64,000 nucleotides of DNA from Bacteroidales bacterium (GTDB taxonomy: Bacteria; Bacteroidota; Bacteroidia; Bacteroidales; F082): positions 1 to 64,000 of the forward strand of contig JAEEQP010000013.1 in assembly GCA_016285355.1 (NCBI GenBank), in the 5' to 3' direction. The translations under genes were made by a program, and so were the position numbers. The notes under the pieces are model-generated. The model saw only the letters and a program-made list of their open reading frames with translations. It ran no database searches and was not told the origin of the DNA. Within the stretch, counting starts at the first letter, position 1. Each line of letters begins with the position of its first letter. Positions 27,750 through 37,101 of this stretch are shown here, piece by piece.

Positions 27750-28697
27750 ATGAACACTTATTCCATAGGAATCGACATTGGCGGCACCAACACCGACATT
27801 GGGCTGGTGCGCGACGACGGCCGCGTTATGGCCAAGAAAAACATTACCACCAGAAACTATTTCGACGCGTCGATTTATGTGTCAGACGTGTACGACCAGA
27901 TTAAACTGTTGATGACTGAAAACGGTATTGACGCCGTCGATGGCATCGGTGTGGCGGCTCCGGTGGGCAACTACTACACAGGCTGCATCGAGAACGCCTC
28001 TAACCTCAACTTCAAAGGTGTGACGAACTTGAGGGAGATGTTCGGAAAATACACGGACGCGCCAGTGGTGGTTTCCAACGATGCCAACGCTGCGGCCTAC
28101 GGCGAACTCGTCTATGGCGGTGCTCGCGGCATGAAGAATTTCGTGATGTTCACTCTCGGCACAGGCGTGGGTAGCGGTATTGTAGTTGACGGAAAGCTGG
28201 TACTCGGCAAGACCGGTGGAGCTGGCGAGTTGGGTCATGCCATATTGATTCCCGAAGGGCGTCTGTGCGGCTGCGGAGGAAGGGGCTGCCTTGAGACCTA
28301 CACGTCATCCAAGGGCATTGTTCGTACTACCGTGGAACTGTTAGAGCAGAGGCTTGATTATAAAGGTGTGCTTTCGCATTACAAGCCCAGCGAAATCTCC
28401 AGCAAGATGGTTGGCGAAGCAGCCAATGACGGAGACCCCTTGGCTATCGAAGTGTTTGAAAAGACTGGTTACTGGTTGGGCATCGCCATGGCCAACGCGG
28501 TGACGTTCAGCGGCCCTGAGGCCATCTTCCTGATGGGCGGTCCAGTGAAGGCGGGTGAGGCGCTGCTGAAACCCTTGCGCAAGTCATTTGAAGAGCATCT
28601 GTGCTTCATCTTCAGAGGCAGCGTGGACATTCGCGTCTCTGAATTGCCAGATAATGATGCGGCTATCCTTGGGGCGGCTGCGTTGACTAAAGCGTAG
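27750..28697 (+). CDS. ROK family sugar kinase or regulator-like protein
   Basis: 315 residues. Phosphate-1 motif GIDIGGTNTDIG, the ROK signature around TLGTGVGSGIVVDG and GGAGELGHAIL, and the zinc cluster CGCGGRGCLET are all present; there is no DNA-binding N-terminus, so it is a kinase rather than a repressor. Glucokinase or another hexose/N-acetylhexosamine kinase are the options; the acceptor sugar cannot be assigned. It stands alone between a divergent peptidase gene and an accessory island. Confidence 0.88.
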   Translation: MNTYSIGIDIGGTNTDIGLVRDDGRVMAKKNITTRNYFDASIYVSDVYDQIKLLMTENGIDAVDGIGVAAPVGNYYTGCIENASNLNFKGVTNLREMFGKYTDAPVVVSNDANAAAYGELVYGGARGMKNFVMFTLGTGVGSGIVVDGKLVLGKTGGAGELGHAILIPEGRLCGCGGRGCLETYTSSKGIVRTTVELLEQRLDYKGVLSHYKPSEISSKMVGEAANDGDPLAIEVFEKTGYWLGIAMANAVTFSGPEAIFLMGGPVKAGEALLKPLRKSFEEHLCFIFRGSVDIRVSELPDNDAAILGAAALTKA

Positions 28698-28810
28698 ACT
28701 GCTGGTTACAAAAGTCGCTTTCGTGATTGTCTTGTATGTAGCTGAGCGATGATCGTTGTTTTCTTTGATTTTCGTTTTGACATTAATATTACGTTTAAAA
28801 ACAAAAAAAA

Positions 28811-28840
28811 GGCCAGAACCTTTTTAGAGTCTGGCCTTTT
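28811..28840. terminator. Bidirectional terminator between ROK gene and accessory island
   Basis: GGCCAGA (28811-28817) pairs with TCTGGCC (28830-28836), with TTTT after it on the plus strand and a long T run on the minus strand. Confidence 0.8.
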
Positions 28841-28875
28841 AAGTCGAAAACTAACAAATTACAGACCAACCACCA

Positions 28876-28995
28876 TCAATTATTAGATTCTTTACAACAG
28901 TCATAATCACAGGACATAATTGTCTCCTTGTTCCTGTAATTCGTAGCATTTGCGCCCAGTTTTTTGGTCATGTATTCAATTTTATTAGCCTTCAT
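28876..28995 (-). CDS. Small Cys-containing peptide, possible RiPP precursor
   Basis: 39 residues from ATG 28995. The N-terminal part (MKANKIEYMTKKLGANA) is basic and the C-terminus is Cys-rich and acidic (MSCDYDCCKESNN). The leader pattern M-K-x-x-K-x-x-x-M-x-x-K-x-L also fits the precursor at 45826-45963. No maturation enzyme is adjacent. It is in the 540-base gap between the ROK gene and the STAND gene, just before the terminator for that strand. It could also be a chance ORF. Confidence 0.4.
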   Translation of the reverse strand: MKANKIEYMTKKLGANATNYRNKETIMSCDYDCCKESNN

Positions 28996-29079
28996 TCTTA
29001 ATATATAAAATCATTCTCTGATTGTTTGATATATTAAATCCTGGGTCACCTTTATACCCCCCATTGTCTTGGACATAGT

Positions 29080-29268
29080 CTAATAAAAGGAAACACCTTC
29101 ATACTTTCCACCACTAACTTTGACTTTTCGGCATGTATAATTCCTTAACTGAACTATTTTTGAAATGTCGCTTAAATTGGCCGAATATTCATCCTCATTT
29201 GTGGAGTAGAAAGCCCTTGCATTTATACCTAAACCATGATTTACATGTCGTATCTTAACTTCATAAAG
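29080..29268 (-). pseudogene. Truncated 3' end of an unrecognised gene
   Basis: An open frame of 62 codons with protein-like composition (INARAFYSTNEDEYSANLSD to SGGKYEGVSFY) begins within the last codons of the STAND gene, in another frame, and has no start. It may be the remaining C-terminus of a gene replaced when the island was inserted. The family is not recognised. The rest of the 28698-29240 gap holds only the small peptide and the terminator. Confidence 0.35.
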
Positions 29269-32200
29269 TCAACGGAGCTTTGCTCTCTTTCAAGCATCGT
29301 TTTCTCGTCTTTTGCGCATAAGTGAGCCCACTCAACCACGTCGAGATTCGGATGGTTGTAAAGGTTTTCAAAGCACTTTATGTTGGTTTGATGAAGCGGT
29401 ATTGTGGTACCTGTCCAACTATAGGAACCTAAGTTGGCGTGCAAACTGTCCCGCACCTCTCTCATACTGCCGAAATTATCTAGAAGCCAAATAAACCAAC
29501 TGCTGAAACGCTCACTGCCACCAGGCCTGTCATCCTTATCAACAGCGTCATAACAAGGAGCCATTGATGCAATCCTTGCTGGTGCGGAGTCTGGGTTTTT
29601 CAGACACAGATCTTTAATAAACTCTTCTCCCAATTCAAAGAACGGCCCTGTGCCAAATCCAAAACCAGAGCCAAGTTCGTCCTTTACTTGGAAATAGAAT
29701 AGATAATAATCAGGCGACAAGAACTTCTCAATAAATTCATCCCATATCACGTCACGATAATCCCTCAACAACTCAGTAAACAAACCCTCGGAATTCAAAT
29801 GTACGAACTTTGAATTATAGAGTTCAATCATCTTGTGGTTGATGGCTTTGGCAAAATCCTTGTCTTCTTTTGTGTGTTCAAGAATATGAACTACCAGTCT
29901 TATGTATTCATAGAAATTTCTGTCGCTATCGCCTACAACGGGGTAATGGATTATTGCATTTCTAATGGCTGACTTACAATCCAAATCCTCATCATGATCC
30001 ATGAAGATACGATGTATAAGAACAAAATCAACCAACAGCTTATAATCCTCAGGATAATTTTCGTTGATGGCCTTCACCATATTTTCATAACGGCTCTTGG
30101 TTATTGCTCTGAAATAGCTCAGATATGTCACCAAGGAATTCTTTGGCAGTTTGCATGATTTTTCTTCTTCACCAATCCGATAAAAATTCCTCAGGTCATC
30201 ATGCTCGGCGAATGCCAATATCCGTATATATAGTCCCTTCCTGTCATTATCATACAGCTTGTCCAAGAAAACCAGCAGTTCTTCTCTATTCTTCGCCTCA
30301 TCACAAAAAGACAGCAGAAAAGAACTGTGGTAATTGTCATCGCCCTCAAGCACCACTTTCAGAATCACATCAAAAAACTCCGTTATCTCTTCATGGCTCA
30401 AGGTCTCGGAAATCTTTTTTGCGAATCTGTTGTCTATATATTCGTTGTCGTTCAAAATCAGGCGGACTTCATCTTCATTCTTATAGATTTCTTGGGCAAT
30501 AAACTTGTCAGCCAATGGGTCGAACAACTGTGCCGAGAGTTGAACAATGTCCTCGTCCTTCATTCTATAGTCAGCCCACAATTTGTTTCTTGCCTCTTTA
30601 AGGTCGGTGATAAAACTTGATGGCCTGATTTTTTTTATCCATTGCTCTATATATTCCAAACTGAGCTTCCCAATTTCATTTTCTTTTAACAACCTTCTCG
30701 CATGTTCCAATTGTTCATACTCGTCATCCCATTTATTCCCTCTTATCTCAACGACTTTTTCAATGAGTGGATTCATCACATTCCAATTCCCATCTCTTAT
30801 CCACTGGAACGTATTATCCACTACCACTTTCGCCACCATATCAACGCTTGATGGCTTTGTAGTCATTAGGCTAATCAAGAGGTCTCTACAGTCATACCAA
30901 TAGTCGTATATCTCCTTGTAAGATTTGGGTGCATAGTCTTTCTTGTTTTCAAAACCAAATTTTTCAGCACCACCCATTTTCACAAACTGTCCGTTTCTGA
31001 ACGCCTCACTGATGCACCTCAAAGCAATGGCAAGATAAGCATCGCCCAAATCAACAAGCTTCTTCAAAGTGTTGAACCTCTGAGTCAAATCAACTTCTGT
31101 ACCCGCCAATTGCACATGGAACAACTGATTCAATTGCGCTGTTGCATTGTTGCCATAATCCTCATTTTCGGCAATTGCCAGTTTGGCAAGCACCTGTACC
31201 GCTTTTTCATAACTTTCTTTGGCAAAACACAACTTTTCCAATGCCCACACAACATTCCTCCTTCCATCGCCGTCAAACTCGTTCTTCAACCAATCAAACG
31301 ATTTGCCTTTGACAATATCATAAATACACTCAGCTACGGCAGCCGGGTTCACCGTTGACATAGCGAGGAAGAGTTGTGAACCCAGACCAGAACAGATAAC
31401 TTCCTCGTTGAAAAAAGGGTCATTCACATCCCTTCTCACCAGTTCACCAACAAGTTCAAAGGCTGCATTATCACCAGTCATCTGCTGGATATGTTTGCAG
31501 AAACCCTCACTAATATACCCTTGAATCTCCTGCTCTTGCAACTGTATATTATCAATCATCTCCTTAAAATGTTCACTGCTGTTGCAAACATTCTTGAACC
31601 ATTGAGCCGTAAGCCAAACAGCCAAAGGGAAAGGTCTCACATGCAACCAATCGCCCAAAACATCCACCAAAGTTGGGTTATACTGTTTTATCAGCCGCTC
31701 AGCCAGACTCCTTCTTTGGGTAAAGTTCAATGGTCCCAATGGTGTGATATGCTCATAATTGATGATATAATTGAAAGCCTCTCGCGGTTTTCCCCTGTAT
31801 GGAAACGGCATACACAGCGACAGGGTCTGCATCATGGTCATCGCTTCATTGTCATGCTCGCCCAAATTCAATAGCTTTGGCATTAAATGCTCAACCACTT
31901 CCACGCCGGCTTTTTTTTCTTTCAAATATGCCGAAACTAACTCTATGGCCATCTGTGGATAGCCACCAGCCAATTCCTTTATCGCCTTTACGTCTTCTTC
32001 AGGGAAACGGTCGTTGGGGAGGTTCTGGTCAATATATTCATTGACACGCACTCTCATGTCACTGGGGTTAAGCCACAAAACCTCTTCTTTCTTCCTCAAT
32101 TTCAGTTTCTCGTTGAAATAGTCATGATTGGCCGCTATAATTCTGAACTGTGGGTTGTTTTGATTTCTACAACTAATCATTTGAAGCAAGAAATCCAACG

Positions 32201-33209
32201 GACAATCGTCAATGATAATAATTCCATCCCCATCTTCATTTCGTTTCATAATTTGAGCAGCCTCGGCCAACAAGTCATCCTCGTCACCCGAATACTTGGC
32301 GAAATAACGGTTAGGATTCCTTTCTGTCTGGTGGAATGCCTCATAAATCAACTTTGACTTACCCATACCCGATAAGGCAGTCAAAATCAACGTCGGCTGA
32401 TCATCGTCCCGAAGTGCATCAATAATCTCCTTGGTTTTATCATTCTCCAAGAACTCACCCGTTTGGTTCTCAGCGTATGAAGAAACCGGCAATGGTTTTA
32501 TTTTTTGCCTTTTATTGAAAAAAACAGCTTCACCTGTTTCTTGCGCAAACTGATAGTCACTTTCATCAACTATACTCTTCAATGCCTCAACCCTGGCAAA
32601 TTCAAGAGCCGAAGGACAATCTATTTCATTATTGGTGCCTCTATATGAATGTATACCTGTCATGTAAGCAGAGAGATACAATCCTCCTTCATTGTCAGAA
32701 TAAAAAACCCCACCACCTGATGTAGCCTCAAAAATAGCTTGAGCATTTATGTTTTGTGAGGTTAAATTAATATCAACAGCCCAAATACCAGATGCTCTTC
32801 TATTAACCTGATTGATCCGCAAATTTGTTTCCTTCCATCTATATCCACATAATGTGGCCTCCCCCGCAATTTCCTTTGCCAACAAACTTACTTTATCCAA
32901 ACCAGAAACTGGAGCGTTCTCCATGTTCTCAACAATCATCACAGCAACATCTTTCGGTATATCAAACAGAGGGATGTCAATAACCCTGAGATTAAAAACG
33001 TTACTATTCCTATACAATGCAACTTTGATGTCATCAGCAGGTAGTGGTGCCTCCTTGTCTTTTGCTTGAATAACATGAGCTGCGGTTAGCACATAAAACA
33101 CATCATTCACCAGCACAATGGTACCGGAGCCTTCACCATTGTCAGGTTGGCAAAAAATCTTCACAGCAACCTTTTTAAGGTCTTTTATTTCAGGTTTTGT
33201 TAGAAACAT
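29241..33209 (-). CDS. Trypsin-like protease fused to STAND NTPase (Avs1-like defence protein)
   Basis: 1322 residues. Residues 1-215 are a trypsin-fold protease with triad H45 (LTAAHV), D87 (KDVAVMIV) and S164 (ATSGGGVF). Residues of about 260-480 are a STAND/NACHT-type P-loop NTPase: Walker A LSGMGKSK at 279-286 and Walker B IIIIDD at 330-335. The remaining 800 residues are long helical repeats, as expected for a ligand-sensing solenoid. The upstream gene encodes an MBL-fold hydrolase. MBL, trypsin and STAND together define AVAST type 1 systems, where sensing of a phage protein triggers the effectors; there the protease and NTPase are usually described as separate products. It overlaps the MBL gene by 10 bases. 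Function here is inferred, not shown. Confidence 0.8.
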   Translation of the reverse strand: MFLTKPEIKDLKKVAVKIFCQPDNGEGSGTIVLVNDVFYVLTAAHVIQAKDKEAPLPADDIKVALYRNSNVFNLRVIDIPLFDIPKDVAVMIVENMENAPVSGLDKVSLLAKEIAGEATLCGYRWKETNLRINQVNRRASGIWAVDINLTSQNINAQAIFEATSGGGVFYSDNEGGLYLSAYMTGIHSYRGTNNEIDCPSALEFARVEALKSIVDESDYQFAQETGEAVFFNKRQKIKPLPVSSYAENQTGEFLENDKTKEIIDALRDDDQPTLILTALSGMGKSKLIYEAFHQTERNPNRYFAKYSGDEDDLLAEAAQIMKRNEDGDGIIIIDDCPLDFLLQMISCRNQNNPQFRIIAANHDYFNEKLKLRKKEEVLWLNPSDMRVRVNEYIDQNLPNDRFPEEDVKAIKELAGGYPQMAIELVSAYLKEKKAGVEVVEHLMPKLLNLGEHDNEAMTMMQTLSLCMPFPYRGKPREAFNYIINYEHITPLGPLNFTQRRSLAERLIKQYNPTLVDVLGDWLHVRPFPLAVWLTAQWFKNVCNSSEHFKEMIDNIQLQEQEIQGYISEGFCKHIQQMTGDNAAFELVGELVRRDVNDPFFNEEVICSGLGSQLFLAMSTVNPAAVAECIYDIVKGKSFDWLKNEFDGDGRRNVVWALEKLCFAKESYEKAVQVLAKLAIAENEDYGNNATAQLNQLFHVQLAGTEVDLTQRFNTLKKLVDLGDAYLAIALRCISEAFRNGQFVKMGGAEKFGFENKKDYAPKSYKEIYDYWYDCRDLLISLMTTKPSSVDMVAKVVVDNTFQWIRDGNWNVMNPLIEKVVEIRGNKWDDEYEQLEHARRLLKENEIGKLSLEYIEQWIKKIRPSSFITDLKEARNKLWADYRMKDEDIVQLSAQLFDPLADKFIAQEIYKNEDEVRLILNDNEYIDNRFAKKISETLSHEEITEFFDVILKVVLEGDDNYHSSFLLSFCDEAKNREELLVFLDKLYDNDRKGLYIRILAFAEHDDLRNFYRIGEEEKSCKLPKNSLVTYLSYFRAITKSRYENMVKAINENYPEDYKLLVDFVLIHRIFMDHDEDLDCKSAIRNAIIHYPVVGDSDRNFYEYIRLVVHILEHTKEDKDFAKAINHKMIELYNSKFVHLNSEGLFTELLRDYRDVIWDEFIEKFLSPDYYLFYFQVKDELGSGFGFGTGPFFELGEEFIKDLCLKNPDSAPARIASMAPCYDAVDKDDRPGGSERFSSWFIWLLDNFGSMREVRDSLHANLGSYSWTGTTIPLHQTNIKCFENLYNHPNLDVVEWAHLCAKDEKTMLEREQSSVDFMKLRYDM

Positions 33210-34243
33210 AATTCAGTTGTGTTTTCGTGAATTTCAAAATTGTATTGTTCTTTCTCACCATCATTCAGGAAGGGTGCTCCATTTGTGGTTATTTCCTCTA
33301 ATGAATAATTCATATAGAAATGGACCCTCTCTTCTTTATTCCTATTGGGATGGCACAAAATGTGTGCAAACGTTTCCCTGTCGGGATGAGCGTAACGACC
33401 GTCGCCACCATTGGTTGAAATAATAAACTTATTGCACTTGATAATATCCATCAGTCCGTTGCTGGTATTGTTGCGGCTTCCATGATGCGACACTTTTACG
33501 AAATCAACCTCAAACGGATGGTCTTCCGACCAACCTTTTCCTCTCAAATACGCCTCAACGTTTTGTGGATAGCAGTCACCAAGCATAAGCACACTGAATT
33601 CATCGCAACGCAGAACAAAAGCTATGCTTGCCGCATTAGCCAATTGACTATCTTTGGTCAAATCAGGAGCTTTGGTATTCCTTTTAGCCAAATCATCAAG
33701 CGAAGTTTGCAAATCGGCATTAGTTCGGGCAGTGGCTTTGGTGGGTGCGCCATCTTCTACTTCTTGTTTCTTTATGGCCATATTCATCACCTCCACAGTA
33801 GGCGAAACCACTTCAATCTCGGCAAAAGGAATATCATTTCCGCAGTACCCTTCTGAAATACGATCACACCATACCAAATCACCATTCGCAACAAACCCAG
33901 TCAAATATTTAGCCAAGTCAACACCTTGTCCAGGGCTGGTTCTGGTTGAGCTAACCATCGGTACATACCGTGCACAATTGGCCCATATTTCCTTTACTGG
34001 CAAGTGCACCTACTTATCCAAACAATCATATACCAAAGAAAGAATGCCACCAATATGATCCTCGTCGTAATGAGTCAACACCATCAAGTCAATAGTTGGC
34101 AATTCACTGATTGCTTCAAGAAAATAGTCACTACTGGTTGTTGGCCCACCATCCACTACAATGATACCTTTTTTATCACCACGACCACATTCAATAATGA
34201 TGGCATCACCATATTGAACTTGTAATATTTGTATTTTACCCAT
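33200..34243 (-). pseudogene. MBL-fold hydrolase gene interrupted by one in-frame TAG
   Basis: The first part (34243-34010, 77 codons) encodes MGKIQILQVQYGDAIIIECG and the MBL metal motif THYDEDHIGG. A TAG at 34012-34010 follows, and the same frame continues without a break to 33200 (269 codons from a GTG at 34009), with the second conserved part (VLMLGDCYPQN, KVSHHGSRNNTS). Without the TAG it would be one normal ComEC-type MBL protein of about 347 residues. TAG is used as an ordinary stop elsewhere in the window (for example at 11240 and 28697). So the options are a nonsense mutation, a sequencing error, or read-through. The 3' end overlaps the STAND gene start. Confidence 0.8.
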
Positions 34244-34413
34244 ATCGTTTTAAAAAGAGATAGCTACAGAATTACCATAAACCATCAAAAAGATATTTTT
34301 TTGAATGTAAGTAATACTTATATCATTGCCCATTAATCACAGATATGATGACAGAAACTCTATTTTCAAACTCCGTGCAAAGAAAGGTATTCTATCATAC
34401 AGACAAAAACCTA

Positions 34414-34620
34414 TTACGGCTCCGGCAACTGGTTCTGCTGAGGCACGATGATGGCGCAGATGATGTAAGCCAATACGCCAGGGAAAGCAGCCGTGAAAAG
34501 CGTCATCACAACCCACAACAGTCGGATAACCGTGGGATCCAGATCGAAATATTCGGCGATACCACCACAAACGCCGCAGAGTTTCCTGTCGGCCATCGAA
34601 CGATAAAGTTTTTTATTCAT
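34414..34620 (-). CDS. PspC domain protein
   Basis: About 68 residues from ATG 34620. The PspC pattern is clear: RSMADRKLCGVCGGIAEYF, then DPTVIRLLWVVMTLF and a second membrane helix (GVLAYIICAIIVP). PspC-type proteins sit in the inner membrane and relate to envelope stress. No psp partner genes are near. Confidence 0.88.
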   Translation of the reverse strand: MNKKLYRSMADRKLCGVCGGIAEYFDLDPTVIRLLWVVMTLFTAAFPGVLAYIICAIIVPQQNQLPEP

Positions 34621-34732
34621 TTTGCTCTTGTTTTTAATTTTAGCACGCAAAAATACATACAAATTCATTATCCCAAAAGGGAATAAAATGGTTTTTTGAC
34701 AAAAAAATCGGATTTTATGTCGAAAAAATTAT

Positions 34733-34740
34733 TACTTTTG
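34733..34740 (+). promoter_or_regulatory. -7 box of the AAA ATPase gene
   Basis: TACTTTTG, 26 bases before the ATG at 34767. Confidence 0.55.
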
Positions 34741-34766
34741 CATAATTATTTCTACATAAAACCGTC

Positions 34767-35885
34767 ATGAATCCATTTGTAACCAAAGGTTATGTTTCAG
34801 CTAAATATTTCTGCGACAGGGAGAAAGAAAGCCAGCAACTGTTGCAAGAGTTGGAAAACGGCAACGATGTTGCTTTGGTCGCGACACGCAAAATCGGCAA
34901 GTCGGGACTGATTTTACATTGCTTCGATGCCTTCGACCTAAAAAAAGACTATAACTTGTTTTTCATCGATTTTTATTCGGTGGGCACGTTGCGCGAGATG
35001 GTTTACATGATGAGCCGCTCCATTGTCAACGCCCTTGCGCCAAAGGGTGCCATATGGCTGCAACAGTTCAGCGCAGCGGTCAGGTCGATGGCATTTGTGA
35101 TGACTACCGACTTGGCAGGACTTCCGAAACTCAACATCCAGTTAGGCGACATCCGTGAGCCACAGGTCTCTTTGGAAGAAATTTTCCATTATCTCGAGCA
35201 TTCCGATCAGCCCAACATCGTCGCCATCGATGAGTTCCAGCAAATCGCCAAATTCCCCGAAAAGAATGTGGAGGCTTTGTTGCGCACCTATATCCAACAA
35301 TGCCATCAAACCAAGTTCATCTTTGCGGGCAGCCAGCGTCATTTGATGGGCGACATCTTCACTAGCGCGGCTCATCCGTTCTACCAAAGCGCATCGGTGA
35401 TGCACCTTGGCCCCATCGACAAGGAAAAATACCGCGAGTTTGCCTGCCGTCATTTTGCCGAAGCAAACAAAACATTGGAACCCAACGTGATAGATGAGTT
35501 GTACAAGCGTTTCGAAGGCATCACTTGGTACATGCAGAAAACGCTGAACACTTTGTTTGTATTGCCAAACAAGACCCAATGTTACGGCCTTGATGAGATG
35601 GAAGAAGCCATCCAAAACATCATCGACACCAACGACTTCACATACGCTGAAAAGATGTTTCAATTGCCTGAAAAACAGAAGGAACTATTGTTGGCCATCT
35701 GTCAGGAAGGCAAAGCCACAAAAATCACCTCATTGAATTTTGTGAAGCGGCACAAGATTTACTCGACCAGTGCCGTACAATCGGCTTGCAAAGGTCTATT
35801 GGACAAGGAATTGATTACCGAAGAAGCTGGACAATATTTCGTTTACGACAAGTTCTTTGAGCTTTGGCTTAGGCAGAATTATTGA
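34767..35885 (+). CDS. AAA+ ATPase of the archaeal-type (ATPase_2) family
   Basis: 372 residues. Walker A-like loop VATRKIGKSGLILH near residue 40, Walker B IVAIDEFQQI near 152, sensor-like FIFAGSQRHLM, and a C-terminal winged-helix (KITSLNFVKRHKIYSTSAVQ, then YFVYDKFFELWLRQ). This is a signal-transduction style STAND-related ATPase found in many Bacteroidales copies; a cellular role is not established. It stands alone with its own promoter and terminator, next to the Avs-like island. Confidence 0.85.
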   Translation: MNPFVTKGYVSAKYFCDREKESQQLLQELENGNDVALVATRKIGKSGLILHCFDAFDLKKDYNLFFIDFYSVGTLREMVYMMSRSIVNALAPKGAIWLQQFSAAVRSMAFVMTTDLAGLPKLNIQLGDIREPQVSLEEIFHYLEHSDQPNIVAIDEFQQIAKFPEKNVEALLRTYIQQCHQTKFIFAGSQRHLMGDIFTSAAHPFYQSASVMHLGPIDKEKYREFACRHFAEANKTLEPNVIDELYKRFEGITWYMQKTLNTLFVLPNKTQCYGLDEMEEAIQNIIDTNDFTYAEKMFQLPEKQKELLLAICQEGKATKITSLNFVKRHKIYSTSAVQSACKGLLDKELITEEAGQYFVYDKFFELWLRQNY

Positions 35886-35901
35886 TTTATACCTAATGAA
35901 A

Positions 35902-35935
35902 AAGTCGGGAGAACACAAAGCTTTCCCGACTTTTT
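35902..35935 (+). terminator. Rho-independent terminator of the AAA ATPase gene
   Basis: AAGTCGGGA (35902-35910) pairs with TCCCGACTT (35924-35932) and is followed by TTT. Confidence 0.85.
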
Positions 35936-35940
35936 GGGAT

Positions 35941-36025
35941 TACTTCACTCGCAATGACGCGAAGCATGTGTGAAAACAAAGTCCTAAAAGGACGACCCGA
36001 ACACACCCCGATATGAAATGTCGGG
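35941..36025. repeat. Fragment of repeat family 1 and a family 4 repeat
   Basis: 35944-35965 (TTCACTCGCAATGACGCGAAGC) is a half copy of family 1. From 35988 to 36025 lies a separate palindrome, CACCCCGATATGAAATGTCG, whose reverse complement matches 50337-50380. Confidence 0.65.
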
Positions 36026-36039
36026 CTCGTAATGAAAAC

Positions 36040-37065
36040 CTAATCTTTTGCAAAAAGATCCATATAATCTTTCCTATCAGGAAGCATAGGCAAATCTTCT
36101 TCGGAAACAACCGTGAAAACGTAAACCAATTCCTTCTCAGTCTTGGATTCTCTTATATATTGCCTCTTCAACTTCGGAACCACCCCAGATAGCCCCAGTG
36201 TTTCCTTCATCTTCCGCTTGAGGGTTTTCTCTGGGGTGTCGCCAAACGCCACATGCCACCAATAAAGCCTTGTGATTTCTCCCTTGCCATTAATGACATG
36301 CAAATGCGCGACAGGATGCAGCATCTTGTTCCCTTGGTGCAACTCCACGTACATGGCTCGTCCCACGATGTTGCCTCGCTCGTTGACAATGGGTAGGAAT
36401 TCGATGGGATTTTCTTCGGGTTCAAATCTGCGTGGTCCATCCGCTTGGGCTGATAAGTCCTTCTCATCGTCCTCTACAATCGGCTGTTCTTCTACAATCT
36501 GCGGTAGTTCTTGCTCAATGGTTTCCTGTCTTGGTTTTTCTGTTGGTGCCGTCGTTACCATAGGCTTGTCATGGACAATCTGCGTAAGCATCATCGGCTC
36601 AAATGACACTTCCTCCACCACTACCCTTTCCTTGGCTCGCGGCCCTTTCAATTCAATGACGTCACCCGCCTTCTTCCCTATCAAAACCTTGGCTATGGGT
36701 GAAACGAACGAGATGAGACCTTTGTTCACGTCGGCTTCATCCACGCCCACAATTCTCACCACGCGTCCGTTGTAGCGCACCCAAGCCCCGAAACTCACCG
36801 TGTCCTTGCTGACCTTGGAGAGGTCGACCTCCACGGCACTAATAATACGGCCAACAAGCTGCTTGATTGTGGCGTCGATGAAATTAACCATGATGTAGTT
36901 GTCACCCGCCTTGACGCGCTCTGCCTCAAGGCTTTTCAGTTCCTCTTTGAGCGCGTCGAGGCCTTCTTTTGTGACATAATTGGGCACGCCTTCTGGCAGA
37001 TATGCCCTTGGCGGCACCATTGGAATCTCTTCTTGATCACCTTCTTTTATGAAACCCCTACTCAT
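36040..37065 (-). CDS. GreA/GreB-type factor fused to a degenerate Nudix domain
   Basis: 341 residues. Residues 1-155 are a Bacteroidetes GreA/GreB family protein (MSRGFIKEGDQEE, a short coiled coil, then the FKBP-like C-domain IAKVLIGKKAGDVIELKGP). A 60-residue acidic linker follows. Residues of about 217-341 resemble the IDI-like Nudix fold (EFLPIVNERGNIVGRA, LLHPVAHLHV as MLHPVAHLHV). The Nudix box is damaged: aligned positions are W270 for G, D276 for E, and R284-K-M-K-E288-T for REUxEE, so hydrolysis is doubtful. The protein may bind RNA polymerase and sense a nucleotide. A fusion of these two parts is unusual. Confidence 0.75.
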   Translation of the reverse strand: MSRGFIKEGDQEEIPMVPPRAYLPEGVPNYVTKEGLDALKEELKSLEAERVKAGDNYIMVNFIDATIKQLVGRIISAVEVDLSKVSKDTVSFGAWVRYNGRVVRIVGVDEADVNKGLISFVSPIAKVLIGKKAGDVIELKGPRAKERVVVEEVSFEPMMLTQIVHDKPMVTTAPTEKPRQETIEQELPQIVEEQPIVEDDEKDLSAQADGPRRFEPEENPIEFLPIVNERGNIVGRAMYVELHQGNKMLHPVAHLHVINGKGEITRLYWWHVAFGDTPEKTLKRKMKETLGLSGVVPKLKRQYIRESKTEKELVYVFTVVSEEDLPMLPDRKDYMDLFAKD

Positions 37066-37101
37066 AGAGTAGTTTATTTAAGTATGTAGATGAGCAAATT
37101 T

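Noticed and set aside
33200..34243. TAG recoding to an amino acid
   Set aside because: TAG ends several normal genes in the window (for example those ending at 11240 and 28697), so genome-wide recoding is not supported.
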